Shown piece after piece: positions 63,906 through 64,000 of a stretch of 64,000 nucleotides of DNA. The stretch covers positions 62,001-126,000 of the forward strand of contig JADJYF010000015.1 in assembly GCA_016719885.1 (NCBI GenBank), written 5' to 3'. The translations under genes were made by a program, and so were the position numbers. Each line of letters opens with the position of its first letter. Within the stretch, counting starts at the first letter, position 1. This DNA comes from Pseudomonadota bacterium. Lineage in GTDB: Bacteria; Pseudomonadota; Gammaproteobacteria; Ga0077536. The notes under the pieces were generated by a model. It saw only the letters and a program-made list of their open reading frames with translations. It did no database searches and had not been told where the DNA came from.

Positions 63906-64000
63906 GCGCGGGGGCGGCAAGTGATCCCGGTGAGCATTTCCAATAAGGTGCCGGAGCTGCCGAAGCGCAGCCGATCACTTGACCGTTGCCCTGGAGATGC

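Overview
The window reads as chromosomal DNA of a high-GC Gammaproteobacterium, probably from an environmental genome. The evidence is the gene order lptD-surA-pdxA-rsmA, the torF-glnK-amtB genes beside ubiK-comM, and the outer-membrane, periplasmic and VPLPA/PEP-CTERM-type proteins. I cannot name a genus.

Bases 1-15,279 are an intact housekeeping block: end of mpl (murein recycling), a LON-substrate-binding-domain gene, lptD and surA (outer-membrane biogenesis), pdxA (vitamin B6), rsmA (rRNA methylation), aroE (shikimate), a double cyclic-nucleotide-binding plus rhodanese protein, amtB-glnK-torF (ammonium uptake and sensing, behind a clear sigma-54 promoter and an NtrC-like site), ubiK and comM.

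Bases 15,280-24,999 are mostly decayed. They hold remnants of a FAD oxidoreductase, a glutathione S-transferase, an IS91-type transposase, Dps and Ada, a secreted-protein gene with two frameshifts, and a large autotransporter split by one frameshift. One thioredoxin/DsbD-like membrane protein there is intact.

Bases 25,000-42,024 hold surface and signalling genes: two adjacent VPLPA-CTERM-type proteins, two tandem membrane adenylate cyclases (the first lacks the transition-state arginine), a purple-acid-phosphatase-like enzyme, a large Kelch/PKD protein, an amidase with a nearby truncated copy, and a 1,334-residue protein built on about 600-bp tandem repeats, also with a VPLPA-type tail.

Bases 42,374-55,890 are catabolic: an operon of nitroreductase, small orphan domain protein, AMP-dependent CoA ligase and PucR regulator; a 2-hydroxyacid dehydrogenase; a DUF2380-like exported protein; and a hydantoinase/oxoprolinase (hyuA-hyuB) plus aminotransferase operon, divergent from a GntR regulator and a second class-III aminotransferase.

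Bases 56,085-58,795 carry a HigB toxin and an antitoxin fused to an M78-type metallopeptidase, followed by a chimeric type I restriction-modification remnant. The window ends with an alpha/beta hydrolase, a CoA ligase gene with three apparent frameshifts, a LysR regulator and a CitE-family lyase gene with one frameshift. Frameshifts are absent from the housekeeping block and cluster in accessory genes, which favours real decay, although indel errors cannot be excluded for single cases.
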